NCBI GenBank assembly: GCA_021324535.1
Contig: JAJPIU010000220.1
Coordinates: 1-39,684 of the forward strand
Length of the DNA stretch: 39,684 nt
Reading direction: 5' to 3'
Origin: Pseudomonadota bacterium
Lineage (GTDB): Bacteria; Chloroflexota; Ktedonobacteria; Ktedonobacterales; JADMIN01
Both the position numbers and the translations under genes were made by a program. Under the pieces are notes generated by a model. It had not been told where the DNA came from and made no database searches. It worked only from the letters and a program-made list of their open reading frames with translations. This document shows positions 1 to 7,625 of this stretch, piece after piece (position 1 is the first letter of the stretch; every line of letters begins with the position of its first letter).

Positions 1-122
1 TCGGTACGCAAACCCATCTCGATGAGCTTCTTACCGACAGCGACGGCGCTCATGCCAAAATGACGGCCAAGCTCCGTCTGGTTTACCCATATGTCGCGAA
101 AGCGTTGCTGCTTCTTGCCCAT
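1..122 (-). CDS. HTH-like hypothetical protein, N-terminal part only
   Basis: The minus strand reads an ATG at 120-122 into 40 open codons that run off the left edge, so only the N-terminus is present. The start is supported by an AGGAGG Shine-Dalgarno about 9 nt upstream (near 131-137). The visible residues include WVNQTELGRHFGMSAVAVGKKLIEMGL split as two short helices (TELGRHF, then SAVAVGKKLIE), the layout of a helix-turn-helix that could bind DNA. I cannot assign a function. It is divergent from the next gene on the plus strand. The start is well supported; the function is not. Confidence 0.6.
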   Translation of the reverse strand, partial: MGKKQQRFRDIWVNQTELGRHFGMSAVAVGKKLIEMGLRT

Positions 123-251
123 CGGTGTACCCTCCTCATGCCTTCTGACGCTACACTCACCCTTGCGACACGTCGGCAAACGAGCTATACTTTCACCACT
201 GGATCACATATGGAAAAGTACACTTCCTATGCGGAAAAGAGGAAAGCCAGT

Positions 252-401
252 ATGGCGAAAGAGTATCCACTTCGCTTCTACGCCAATCCGTGGAAGCTGG
301 GGCTGTATATTCTCGGATCGGGTGTCTTTGTCGCCGCTGGGCTATTGATTATCCAGAGCGGCTCCCAGGAAGTTTGGGCGGGCGCGCATGGTGGATGCTG
401 A
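252..401 (+). CDS. Small single-pass membrane protein, possibly an STM3941-like fragment
   Basis: A 49-residue product starting at ATG 252, preceded by an AGAGGAAAG ribosome site at about 239-247. It begins MAKEYPLRFYANPWKL and continues with one hydrophobic helix (about residues 16-34). From memory this resembles the start of STM3941-type membrane proteins (short polar N-terminus, FYANPWK-like motif, first transmembrane helix). Those proteins continue for over 100 more residues, which are absent here. The ORF stays open upstream to 60, but the ribosome site favours 252. Its 3' end overlaps the next ORF by 14 nt in another frame, so it may be a truncated remnant rather than an intact gene. 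Confidence 0.45.
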   Translation: MAKEYPLRFYANPWKLGLYILGSGVFVAAGLLIIQSGSQEVWAGAHGGC

Positions 402-897
402 GGCGGAACAGACTGGCGCAGGCGTCTTAACGCGCGTCACCCTGGCCGACGCCAGAGACGCCATCAGTCTCGCCGTTCCCACTGGGCTGGGCATGGCGCT
501 GATCGCGGCGCTTGGCGCGAACCCAGCCACCATCGAAACCTTGCTCCGCGCGACCGACGCCATCTATCAGGGCGCCTCAGAATACCTCGTCGGCGCGTTG
601 ATCGAACATGATCGCACCGTTCTGCGCGGGCGCGCCGGGCTGGCTCCGCTGCCTATCCTCCGCCCAGAACGCGACGCCTGGACGATCTCTTCCCCCACGA
701 CCCATGGGCTGGCGCGCCGTCCCGCTCCTGGCGGACTCCTCTGGTTCGATCTCGTCAACCGCATCCTCAGCTATCGCGATCTGCCCTGGCCTATCGAGGC
801 GTTTGGAGAAATACCCATCTTCGATGGGCAAAACTACTTACTCCGCACGGTTACATACGATGTGCGTGGGCGTTGGAAGGTTCAGGCAGTCAAATAG
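388..897 (+). CDS. Hypothetical protein, 169 aa
   Basis: Open frame of 169 codons starting with ATG 388, overlapping the previous small ORF by 14 nt. The nearest ribosome-site-like sequence (AGGAAG, 367-372) is rather distant, so the start is uncertain. The protein is soluble and mildly hydrophobic, with no signal peptide or membrane helix. An alanine-rich helical N-terminal half is followed by a C-terminal part ending in a beta-rich stretch (GQNYLLRTVTYDVRGRWKV). I do not recognise the family. Codon use (GC-rich third positions) matches the neighbours, which supports a real gene. It lies 80 nt upstream of the glycosyltransferase on the same strand and may share its transcript. Confidence 0.55.
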   Translation: MVDAEAEQTGAGVLTRVTLADARDAISLAVPTGLGMALIAALGANPATIETLLRATDAIYQGASEYLVGALIEHDRTVLRGRAGLAPLPILRPERDAWTISSPTTHGLARRPAPGGLLWFDLVNRILSYRDLPWPIEAFGEIPIFDGQNYLLRTVTYDVRGRWKVQAVK

Positions 898-977
898 CTT
901 TATGCGCATCAAATGGCTTGCATGACGCGCCTCACTCTCACTAACAAGACTCCTCACTGGACTAAAGGGCGTATTGA

Positions 978-2930
978 ATGAATCATCTGCCTGAACTGAC
1001 GAATGCGCTCTTGCTGCATCTGGCCCTGACAGGCGTCTGGTGGGGCGCCGCGCTGATAGTAACACGCGCGCTCACTCTGGCGCTTGCCTGGCGAGGACGC
1101 AATGGCGAGTGGCTGAATGCCTGGGCGGCTCCACTGGTGATTCTGAATATCTGTCTACCCAGCGCCATTGTCTACTGGCTGGGCATGCCGCTTGCCCTCG
1201 CTGTGGCGCTGGCAGGTGGCGCGTTGCTTGTGGATGGCCTGGTCGCGGCGACGCATCGCGATTGGACCGCCATCGGCGCACAAGCGTATAGCGCCGTGCC
1301 GCTGGTGGCGCTGACCTTTTTTGTCTATGGAGTCATTCTTACCCTCGCCACGCCGATGAACTGGCTGGGCTACGCGCTCTCGGCGTTTCTGCTGGCGGGC
1401 GAGGTCGCCTCCGCCGTGATCGATCTGTATTACACGAGTGAGCTTCTTGAGGTGTTGTGTCGGCGTGTCTGGCGCAGACGACTTGGCCCATGGCTGGCGC
1501 CCGTCGCCGTCTGGCCACGGGTCTCGGTGCATGTGCCCACACACAACGAAGAGCCTGAGATGGTGATGGCGACCCTCGACGCGCTGGCCCAGCTCGATTA
1601 TCCCAATTACGAAGTGATCCTGATAGACGACAACTCCAACGACGCAGCGATCTGGCGGCCGGTGATGGACTTCTGCCGTCAGCATGGATTCAAGGTGTTT
1701 CATCTGATGCAATACCCCGGCTATAAAGCGGGCGCGCTCAACTTCGCACTACACCAGACCGATCCGGCGGCCGAATTGATCGCTGTGGTGGACGCCGATT
1801 ATGTCGTCAGGCCCAACTGGCTGCGCGAGACCGCTCCCTATTTTCTGATCGATCCTCAGCTTGCCTTTTTGCAGACACCCCAGGCGTTTAGCTATGCGCA
1901 TGATGACTGGTACCACCACGCCAATGCGCTTTCCGAAGCCTATTTTTTCTCGATAGGCATGCCCGCGCGGGCCGAACGCAACACGCTGATCTTCTGCGGC
2001 ACAATGGGGATGATCAGGCGGCGTGTGCTGGAGCGCGTGGGCGGCTGGGCCGAGTGGCTGATCACCGAGGACGCCGAGCTCAGCCTGCGGATGCTCGCAC
2101 GCGGCTACCACGGCGCATATGTCGAGAAGGTCTATGGCAGGGGAACGCTGCCCCCGACGCTGGCCGACCTCAAGCGACAGCACTACCGCTGGGCGTTTGG
2201 CAGCATCCAACTGACGCGCGCATATCTCGGTCGGCTGCTATTGGAAGTGGGCAGACACAACGGTGATCCCAGACAGCGGGCGACGCTTGGGCAGCGCGCA
2301 AAGCTCTCGCCCAGGCAGCGATATGACTATGTGATGCACGGCGCGCACTGGTATCATGCCTTCTTGCAAATCACGCTGGGGGTGTTACTCAACGTGATTG
2401 CCTTGCTGCGTGTCTTTGACATTCCTTTCACACTGCGCCCATTGGTGGCCTCAGCAATGTTGTTACCGGTGTTGGGAGTGGTGATCGGTGTGGCGCGAGT
2501 CTTGTGGTCGTCACGAGTCGTGTTGCGGTGTTCCTGGCGCGACGCCTGGGGTGTTTTGTTTGCCCTGTTGGCAGTACATTGGCCAGTGGCGCGGGCGTGC
2601 GTCGCGGGATTCTATCGCCGTCGGGCGCGCTTCTTGCGCACGCCCAAGAGCGGCTCCTACGTCACATTGGGCTATGCGTTCCGTTCCACGGTGGTCGAAA
2701 GCATACTGGTGGCGCTGGCGCTCGCCACGGTGGGCGCGCTGCTCTGGCGCGGGGTCTCGGCGGAGACGCTGGCGTTGTGTTTTCTGCTGCTCTGGCAGGC
2801 GTTTGTCATGGCGACAGCCCCGATTCTCGCGCTGATCCAGGCAGGGTACGACTTCAGGCGACGACGACGCGCCCAGCGCGCCATCGTCTCAGCCAATCAA
2901 TCGAACGCGGCGCTAGCGGGACGCCGATAG
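978..2930 (+). CDS. Membrane glycosyltransferase family 2 (cellulose-synthase-like)
   Basis: 650 residues. Four or so N-terminal transmembrane helices (residues 1-150) are followed by a cytosolic GT-A domain and several C-terminal membrane helices. The processive GT2 signature is complete: nucleotide-sugar Asp in IDDNSN (about 217), DAD (about 272), the catalytic-base TED (about 364) and QHYRW (about 400). Proteins with this architecture use a UDP-sugar to polymerise beta-linked glucans or related polysaccharides and extrude them across the membrane. The exact sugar cannot be read from sequence. There is no PilZ domain in the C-terminal part and no BcsB-like partner nearby. The kinase-like gene starts 9 nt downstream, so the two are probably cotranscribed and functionally linked. 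Confidence 0.85.
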   Translation: MNHLPELTNALLLHLALTGVWWGAALIVTRALTLALAWRGRNGEWLNAWAAPLVILNICLPSAIVYWLGMPLALAVALAGGALLVDGLVAATHRDWTAIGAQAYSAVPLVALTFFVYGVILTLATPMNWLGYALSAFLLAGEVASAVIDLYYTSELLEVLCRRVWRRRLGPWLAPVAVWPRVSVHVPTHNEEPEMVMATLDALAQLDYPNYEVILIDDNSNDAAIWRPVMDFCRQHGFKVFHLMQYPGYKAGALNFALHQTDPAAELIAVVDADYVVRPNWLRETAPYFLIDPQLAFLQTPQAFSYAHDDWYHHANALSEAYFFSIGMPARAERNTLIFCGTMGMIRRRVLERVGGWAEWLITEDAELSLRMLARGYHGAYVEKVYGRGTLPPTLADLKRQHYRWAFGSIQLTRAYLGRLLLEVGRHNGDPRQRATLGQRAKLSPRQRYDYVMHGAHWYHAFLQITLGVLLNVIALLRVFDIPFTLRPLVASAMLLPVLGVVIGVARVLWSSRVVLRCSWRDAWGVLFALLAVHWPVARACVAGFYRRRARFLRTPKSGSYVTLGYAFRSTVVESILVALALATVGALLWRGVSAETLALCFLLLWQAFVMATAPILALIQAGYDFRRRRRAQRAIVSANQSNAALAGRR

Positions 2931-2939
2931 ATCAGGTGA

Positions 2940-3971
2940 ATGGAGGCAGAGGTGGCGCTGAAAAAACGCCCGCGTACAGCAAAGCTGGCCGACGCCTGGC
3001 TGACGGAGCCGCTCGAAGGGCGTTATGCGCTGCGCCGTGTGGTAGCAGAGGGAACAACAACGCGCGTCTATTGTGGAGATGACCTCGCGCTGGGTGACGC
3101 TGTGGCCGTCAAACGTATCCTCGCGCCCGAACTTAACGCGCGCTTCCTCTGGCGGTTTCGCGCCGCCGCCTATGCCTTGGCTATCTATCCCCTGCCGCAT
3201 TGTATTCCCGTGCGCGATTATGCGCTGATTGGCTCTGATGCGATGGTGGTCATGTCATGGCAGCCAACACCCACACTGGGGACACATCTGCGCGCGCGGA
3301 GCCGGTTATCGGTGACGATCACCTCACAGTTGGCGCTCTGGCTGGCGGAGGCGCTTGCCGATCTGCACAGCCATGATCTGCTACATCTGGGGCTGACACC
3401 CAATAATATCTTTCTGGATCGGCAGGTGGGCGTGAAGGTGGCCGACGCAGGGCTGGCGCGGCTGCTCAGCGACACCGGCCTGACGATGACCGGCGGCAAC
3501 CTCACCACGACATTGCCTTACCTTGCGCCTGAGCAGATCGCCTATACGCCACTCTCGCCCGCGACGGATGTCTATGCCTTTGGCGTCATTCTCTACCAAA
3601 CATTGACCGGCGTAACGCCCTATCCACAGCGAACGCTGGCCGAGTATATGGCGGCCCTCGCCAGCCAGGAACACGGCGCCACTCCCCGCCCCAGCCAGCG
3701 CATCCAGGGGATTCCTCCCGCGCTCGACGACGTGATCGCGGCGTGCCTGAACCATGATCCACAGCGCCGCCCACGCGATGGCGCCGCATTGGTGGAGCGC
3801 CTGCGCGAGGCCAATGTGGCTGATGTTACCGATATGGCGACCGTGCAGATGTACGTCACGCATGCGACCACGCAACACCGCATCGCCTCCTTGAAGCTCT
3901 CACTGACGCGCCGTCGCCAACGGGCAACGGCCGGTGAGCAACGGCAGAAGCGTGGTCTTGCGCCTCGGTGA
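2940..3971 (+). CDS. Ser/Thr protein kinase-like protein lacking the catalytic Asp (predicted pseudokinase)
   Basis: 343 residues with a Hanks-type kinase fold over about 20-290 and a basic tail (RRRQRATAGEQRQKR). The ATP-binding Lys is kept (VAVK, K58), as are APEQ and the DVYAFGV helix. The catalytic loop normally reads HRDLKPxN but here is HLGLTPNN: the catalytic Asp is Gly151 and the Lys is Thr153. DFG is DAG (169-171), and the glycine loop keeps only its central Gly. It may bind nucleotide but should not phosphorylate efficiently. No transmembrane helix or PASTA domain is present. The start could also be GTG 2952, which has GGAGG at 2942-2946 with ideal spacing. Position right after the glycosyltransferase suggests an allosteric partner; this is inference. 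Confidence 0.85.
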   Translation: MEAEVALKKRPRTAKLADAWLTEPLEGRYALRRVVAEGTTTRVYCGDDLALGDAVAVKRILAPELNARFLWRFRAAAYALAIYPLPHCIPVRDYALIGSDAMVVMSWQPTPTLGTHLRARSRLSVTITSQLALWLAEALADLHSHDLLHLGLTPNNIFLDRQVGVKVADAGLARLLSDTGLTMTGGNLTTTLPYLAPEQIAYTPLSPATDVYAFGVILYQTLTGVTPYPQRTLAEYMAALASQEHGATPRPSQRIQGIPPALDDVIAACLNHDPQRRPRDGAALVERLREANVADVTDMATVQMYVTHATTQHRIASLKLSLTRRRQRATAGEQRQKRGLAPR

Positions 3972-3998
3972 CTAGGTGACCAGGTGACTAGGTGAAAA
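3967..3998 (+). repeat. 8-bp tandem repeat (GGTGACTA-type, 4 units) over the kinase-like stop codon
   Basis: Four head-to-tail octamers GGTGACTA, GGTGACCA, GGTGACTA, GGTGAAAA. The first contains the TGA stop of the kinase-like gene (3969-3971). Each unit carries a TGA, and because the unit is 8 bp the stops fall in successive frames. Confidence 0.9.
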
Positions 3999-4044
3999 GA
4001 GACGCATATCCTACCACGGCGCCCCCTGGACAAATGAGCCGCGA

Positions 4045-4064
4045 TTGTGTACCATTGTACACAA
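4045..4064. promoter_or_regulatory. Palindromic operator candidate upstream of the DUF3311-symporter operon
   Basis: Perfect inverted repeat with 8-bp arms and a 4-bp centre: TTGTGTAC-CATT-GTACACAA. It lies about 130 bp upstream of the DUF3311 start in the only long non-coding stretch before the operon (3999-4192). The size and symmetry fit a dimeric repressor such as GntR or LacI type. No regulator gene is adjacent. A possible -35-like CTGACA occurs at about 4143-4148 but no convincing -10 follows it. Confidence 0.55.
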
Positions 4065-4192
4065 GTTGTGTTGAGCGACAGCTACCGTTTCTTCTCCTTC
4101 TCATATGCTCATCGGCGTTGCTGTGTCTGCGGTCACAAACCGCCTGACATAGAGTTTTCGTTGTTGTGATACCAAGCGAAAGGAGAACCGTT

Positions 4193-4393
4193 ATGGCGAC
4201 ACGCCCGGCAAGAAAAGGCGCCCGATGGGCGCTGATCCTGCTGATCCTTCCCTTCATTGCGATGCTCTGGCCACCCTTCTACAACACCGTACAGCCGGAG
4301 TTCATCGGCATCCCCTTCTTTTACTGGTTCCAGCTCTCGTGGATCGTCATTACGGCGATCATCACGGCGGTGGTGTATTTCGTAGGCGCGTGA
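4193..4393 (+). CDS. DUF3311 small membrane protein (symporter partner)
   Basis: 66 residues from ATG 4193, preceded by AAAGGAG with good spacing. The longer frame from 4166 lacks a ribosome site. Two transmembrane helices (about residues 13-30 and 40-64) flank a short loop with WPPFYN and PFFYWFQ, the hallmark of DUF3311 proteins. These are typically encoded immediately upstream of a sodium:solute symporter and are thought to be an accessory subunit, comparable to the small subunit of other two-component symporters. The symporter gene follows 113 nt downstream, which fits. The biochemical role is not established in the family. Confidence 0.85.
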   Translation: MATRPARKGARWALILLILPFIAMLWPPFYNTVQPEFIGIPFFYWFQLSWIVITAIITAVVYFVGA

Positions 4394-4506
4394 GCTGGAG
4401 ATCCGGATACCCAACGGCTACAGCGAAACACCAGAGCCTTGCGCAACAGCGCGAACAAGAGGAAACGCCTCGTGCTCAGCCCTCCAAGGGCTAGAAAGGC
4501 ATGCTG

Positions 4507-6087
4507 ATGAAAGTTGACCTGGTTGCGCTTTCCGTTTTCATCTTCTTCTTTTTGTTGGTCACTGTGCTGGGGTTTGTCGCGGCGCGCTGGCGGCGTGGCG
4601 ACCTCAGCAAGCTCAACGAGTGGGGTCTGGCGGGCAGACGCTTCGGCACAGTCGTCACCTGGTTCTTGTTGGGTGGCGATCTCTACACCGCCTACACCTT
4701 TATCGCCGTCCCCGGCCTTGTTTTCGCCGTTGGCGCGCAGGGCTTCTACGCCGTCCCCTACACCATCCTGGTGTATCCGCTCATCTTCATCCTCATGCCG
4801 CTCTTCTGGTCGGTGTGTAAGAAGCATGGGTACGTCACCCCCGCCGATTTTGTTGAGGGGCGTTACGATAGCAAGACGTTGGCTTTCCTGGTGGCGCTCA
4901 CTGGCATTGTCGCGACTATGCCCTACATCGCCTTGCAAATGTTCGGCATCGCCGTCTCGGTGGCGCAGATGGGTATCAACCCAGAGATTGCGCTCGTGAT
5001 AGCGTTCATCATCCTGGCAGCGTATACCTACACCAGCGGCCTCCGCGCCCCCGCGATGATCGCGCTGGTGAAAGACACGATGATCTTCATTGTGCTGATC
5101 GCCGCGATCATCGTGATTCCAGCCTCGCTTGGTGGCTTCGGGCCGATCTTCCATGCGGCGGCTGCAAAGGCGGCGGCCTCGCATGCCACTGCGCTCAAGA
5201 CCGGCAAGCCGCAAACCTTCCACTTCACGCTTGCGCCCGCGCAGTTCCTGCCCTACACCACGCTGGCTATCGGGTCGGCGTTGGCGCTCTTCCTCTATCC
5301 CCACTCGCTGACCGGCACACTCAGCAGCAGCAGCCGCGACGTGGTGAAGCGCAATGCCGCACTCCTGCCGATCTACTCGCTGATGCTTGGATTGCTGGCG
5401 CTGCTGGGCTATATGGCGATTGCCGCGCATGTGGTACCGCTTAAAGCCTACGCCTCCAATGGCATCGTCCCCGCGCTGATCGCCAAAGAGTTCCCCTCGT
5501 GGTTCGCGGGCTTCGCCTTTGCGGCCATCTCGATTGGCGCGCTGGTGCCTGCCTCAATCATGTCCATCGCGGCAGCCAACCTCTTCACGCGCAACATCTA
5601 TCGCGCCTACATCCGACCCAACTATAGCGAACGCGAAGAGACAACCGTCGCGCGCATTACTTCATTGGTTGTGAAGCTGGGCGCGCTGCTGTTCATCATC
5701 TTCCTACCCGCAACCTACGTGATCAACTTCCAATTGCTCGGCGGCATCATCATCATCCAGACACTGCCCGCCGTGTTCCTGGGGCTGTTTACGCGCTGGT
5801 TCAACCGCTGGGCGCTTGTGCTTGGCTGGGTGGCAGGCATGGCAAGCGGCGTGTATATGTTCCTGGCGTCAAGTTACGTCTCTACCTATACGCTCACCAT
5901 TGGCGGTCAGAAGTACAGCATCTATTCGGCGGTGATCTCGGTCGTACTCAACCTCGTTGTCGCAACGATCCTGACACCCGTCTTCCAGCTCGTCGGGCTG
6001 CGCTCCGGGAAGGACGCCACGCAAGCGGCGGATTACACCGAAGCCATTCCCGAAGCGCAAGAAGTCGTGCCGGAAGCGCTGGGGTAG
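4507..6087 (+). CDS. Sodium:solute symporter (SSS family), MctP-like monocarboxylate permease
   Basis: About 526 residues and 13-14 hydrophobic helices across the whole length, as in the SSS family. Typical features are the N-terminal helix followed by LNEWGLAGRRFG, then WFLLGGDLYTAYTFIAVPG in helix 2 and the HSLTGTLSSSSRD loop (about residues 265-277). The last two resemble MctP-type permeases that import lactate, pyruvate or other short monocarboxylates with a cation. ATG 4507 is preferred to ATG 4501 because AAAGG (4495-4499) is 7 nt from it but only 1 nt from the other. It forms an operon with the DUF3311 gene and is closed by a strong terminator. The substrate is inferred from family resemblance only. 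Confidence 0.85.
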   Translation: MKVDLVALSVFIFFFLLVTVLGFVAARWRRGDLSKLNEWGLAGRRFGTVVTWFLLGGDLYTAYTFIAVPGLVFAVGAQGFYAVPYTILVYPLIFILMPLFWSVCKKHGYVTPADFVEGRYDSKTLAFLVALTGIVATMPYIALQMFGIAVSVAQMGINPEIALVIAFIILAAYTYTSGLRAPAMIALVKDTMIFIVLIAAIIVIPASLGGFGPIFHAAAAKAAASHATALKTGKPQTFHFTLAPAQFLPYTTLAIGSALALFLYPHSLTGTLSSSSRDVVKRNAALLPIYSLMLGLLALLGYMAIAAHVVPLKAYASNGIVPALIAKEFPSWFAGFAFAAISIGALVPASIMSIAAANLFTRNIYRAYIRPNYSEREETTVARITSLVVKLGALLFIIFLPATYVINFQLLGGIIIIQTLPAVFLGLFTRWFNRWALVLGWVAGMASGVYMFLASSYVSTYTLTIGGQKYSIYSAVISVVLNLVVATILTPVFQLVGLRSGKDATQAADYTEAIPEAQEVVPEALG

Positions 6088-6115
6088 CATGTAACGCCTT
6101 CGCCTACATTTTCCA

Positions 6116-6144
6116 CCCCTCTCCCAAGAGGAGAGGGGTTTTTT
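6116..6144 (+). terminator. Rho-independent terminator after the symporter
   Basis: A 9-bp perfect stem CCCCTCTCC (6116-6124) / GGAGAGGGG (6130-6138) with a 5-nt loop, followed directly by six T residues. Textbook intrinsic terminator, 28 nt after the symporter stop. Confidence 0.95.
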
Positions 6145-6148
6145 CGAC

Positions 6149-6178
6149 TTGACAACGGCGCCGACCAGCGGATATAAG
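6149..6178 (+). promoter_or_regulatory. Sigma-70-type promoter
   Basis: TTGACA at 6149-6154 (perfect -35) and TATAAG at 6173-6178 with an 18-nt spacer. It starts just 5 nt after the terminator T-run. The nearest well-supported gene starts at 6576, nearly 400 nt downstream. Confidence 0.6.
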
Positions 6179-6575
6179 TGTACTTGCGCTAACTGGCAAG
6201 GCGTACACAATGTATTTTGATTGCCAGAAGTTTGCTGAGGGCGAAGGGAGGCAGATAGATGCCAGTATCATCACTGCGCCACGCCTTCCCTTCGTCTGCG
6301 TTTTGCGAGCGTGGCGCTTCGGCTGCGCGCTCTTCCTCCTTCTGGCTGGCGCGTGCGCGCCAGATCACTATGCGCGACGGCAGCACTTCCCTCTACACCG
6401 GCCGGTATGGATTCCTTACGCCTGTATTTTCCTCTCCTGCCTGGGCATAGTGTGCCCTTTTTTAGGAAGCAACCTACATTAACTATCCTCATGTCGTGAT
6501 CTCGTTTCCGTGGCCTTTCCATGCCATTCACAGGAAACACAAGAGCACGCTGACCACAAGGAGTAACGCATCTCT
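6179..6575. other. Intergenic stretch with possible short transcript
   Basis: No convincing gene. A 90-codon frame (6210-6482) begins near the promoter, but its product (many Cys and Arg, no family resemblance) looks like chance. A weak terminator-like hairpin GGGCA-TAGTG-TGCCC followed by six T lies at 6443-6463. Promoter and hairpin together could define a transcript of about 280 nt, either a small RNA or the leader of the acetyltransferase gene. Confidence 0.35.
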
Positions 6576-7559
6576 ATGGCTACACATAGCCTGTATAGCA
6601 TACGCCCGGCGATCATCCAAGACGACGCTGATGGCATTGTCGCAGTGTATAACGCCTCCTGGCCAGAGTCGGCCTCCGCCGACCGCATGCGCGAAAGCGC
6701 CGCCCGCCGCCCGGTTGGCGATCTCTATCAATGTCTCGTCGCCTGCGACACAAAGGATACAACCGACGCGATCATCGCTTGCAGCGAGGCGCGGCACGCT
6801 CCATGGATGCGCGCGGGAACCTTTAGCGTTGATCTGGCGGTCGCGCCTGATTGGCAGCGCCAGGGCATCGGCGCGCGCCTGTACGACGAGCAATTGCGCT
6901 GGATGTGCGCACATGGCGCGACCCGTCTGGAGGCCGAGGCGCCCGATCATCTTCCAGCGGCGTTGCGCTTCGCCGAACGACGTGGCTTTGCCATCAATCG
7001 CCACATCTTCGACTCTGTGCTCGACCTGATGACCTTCGACGAGGCGCCTTTTGTTGGCGCCATCGCCCGCGCGGAGGCGGATGGCATACGTTTTGCCTCG
7101 CTGGCGGGCTTTGGCGACAGTGAAGACGCCCAGCGCAAACTCTACGCGATCAATCGCGCCTACTCACTCGATACTCCAGGGAGCGACAATGAAACCTTCG
7201 CGCCCTTCGAGGAGTGGCGGAAGTTCGTCTGCGGCGCGTCGTGGTACCGTGCGGACGGGCAGATCGTCGCGATAGACAGCGCGCAGAACAACGACTGGGT
7301 AGGCATGGCGGCAGTTGGGATATTCGCGGAGAAGGCGACGGCGCACCATATGATGACAGGCGTAGATCGGGCCTATCGCGGGCGCGGGCTGGCGCAGGCG
7401 CTCAAGCTGCTGGCATTGCGTTGCGCCCGCCGCTATGGCGCGATCCGCGTCACCACAAACAACGATTCGCTTAATGCGCCGATCCTGGCGATCAACCGCA
7501 AGCTAGGCTACCAGCCGCAGCCCGGCCACTATACACTGGTCACTGTGCTCAACAAGTGA
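6576..7559 (+). CDS. Tandem-GNAT acetyltransferase
   Basis: 327 residues carrying two GNAT folds in a row. The first (about 8-150) has the acetyl-CoA loop in DWQRQGIGARLY, matching Q/RxxGxG/A. The second (about 165-325) has the loop YRGRGLAQALKL and a typical NNDSLNAPILAINRKLGY ending. Such two-domain enzymes transfer acetyl groups from acetyl-CoA to small amines, amino acids or antibiotics; often only one half is catalytic. The ribosome site AAGGAG (about 6558-6563) is 12 nt from ATG 6576, slightly long. No neighbour hints at the substrate, and the gene appears monocistronic. Confidence 0.8.
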   Translation: MATHSLYSIRPAIIQDDADGIVAVYNASWPESASADRMRESAARRPVGDLYQCLVACDTKDTTDAIIACSEARHAPWMRAGTFSVDLAVAPDWQRQGIGARLYDEQLRWMCAHGATRLEAEAPDHLPAALRFAERRGFAINRHIFDSVLDLMTFDEAPFVGAIARAEADGIRFASLAGFGDSEDAQRKLYAINRAYSLDTPGSDNETFAPFEEWRKFVCGASWYRADGQIVAIDSAQNNDWVGMAAVGIFAEKATAHHMMTGVDRAYRGRGLAQALKLLALRCARRYGAIRVTTNNDSLNAPILAINRKLGYQPQPGHYTLVTVLNK

Positions 7560-7625
7560 TCCACCATCACAGCATAGCGGCATGATACCATAGAAAGGAG
7601 GGCAGAACGAGAAAGGGGCGCCGCC

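Noticed and set aside
4321-5430. 369-codon open frame on the minus strand
   Set aside because: Antisense to the symporter; composition (very high Arg, Glu, Gln, His) and lack of any motif indicate a shadow frame.
6210-6482. 90-codon frame with a lipobox-like LAGAC
   Set aside because: The apparent lipobox is preceded by more than 45 residues with no proper signal peptide; no family resemblance. Kept only as a possible short transcript.
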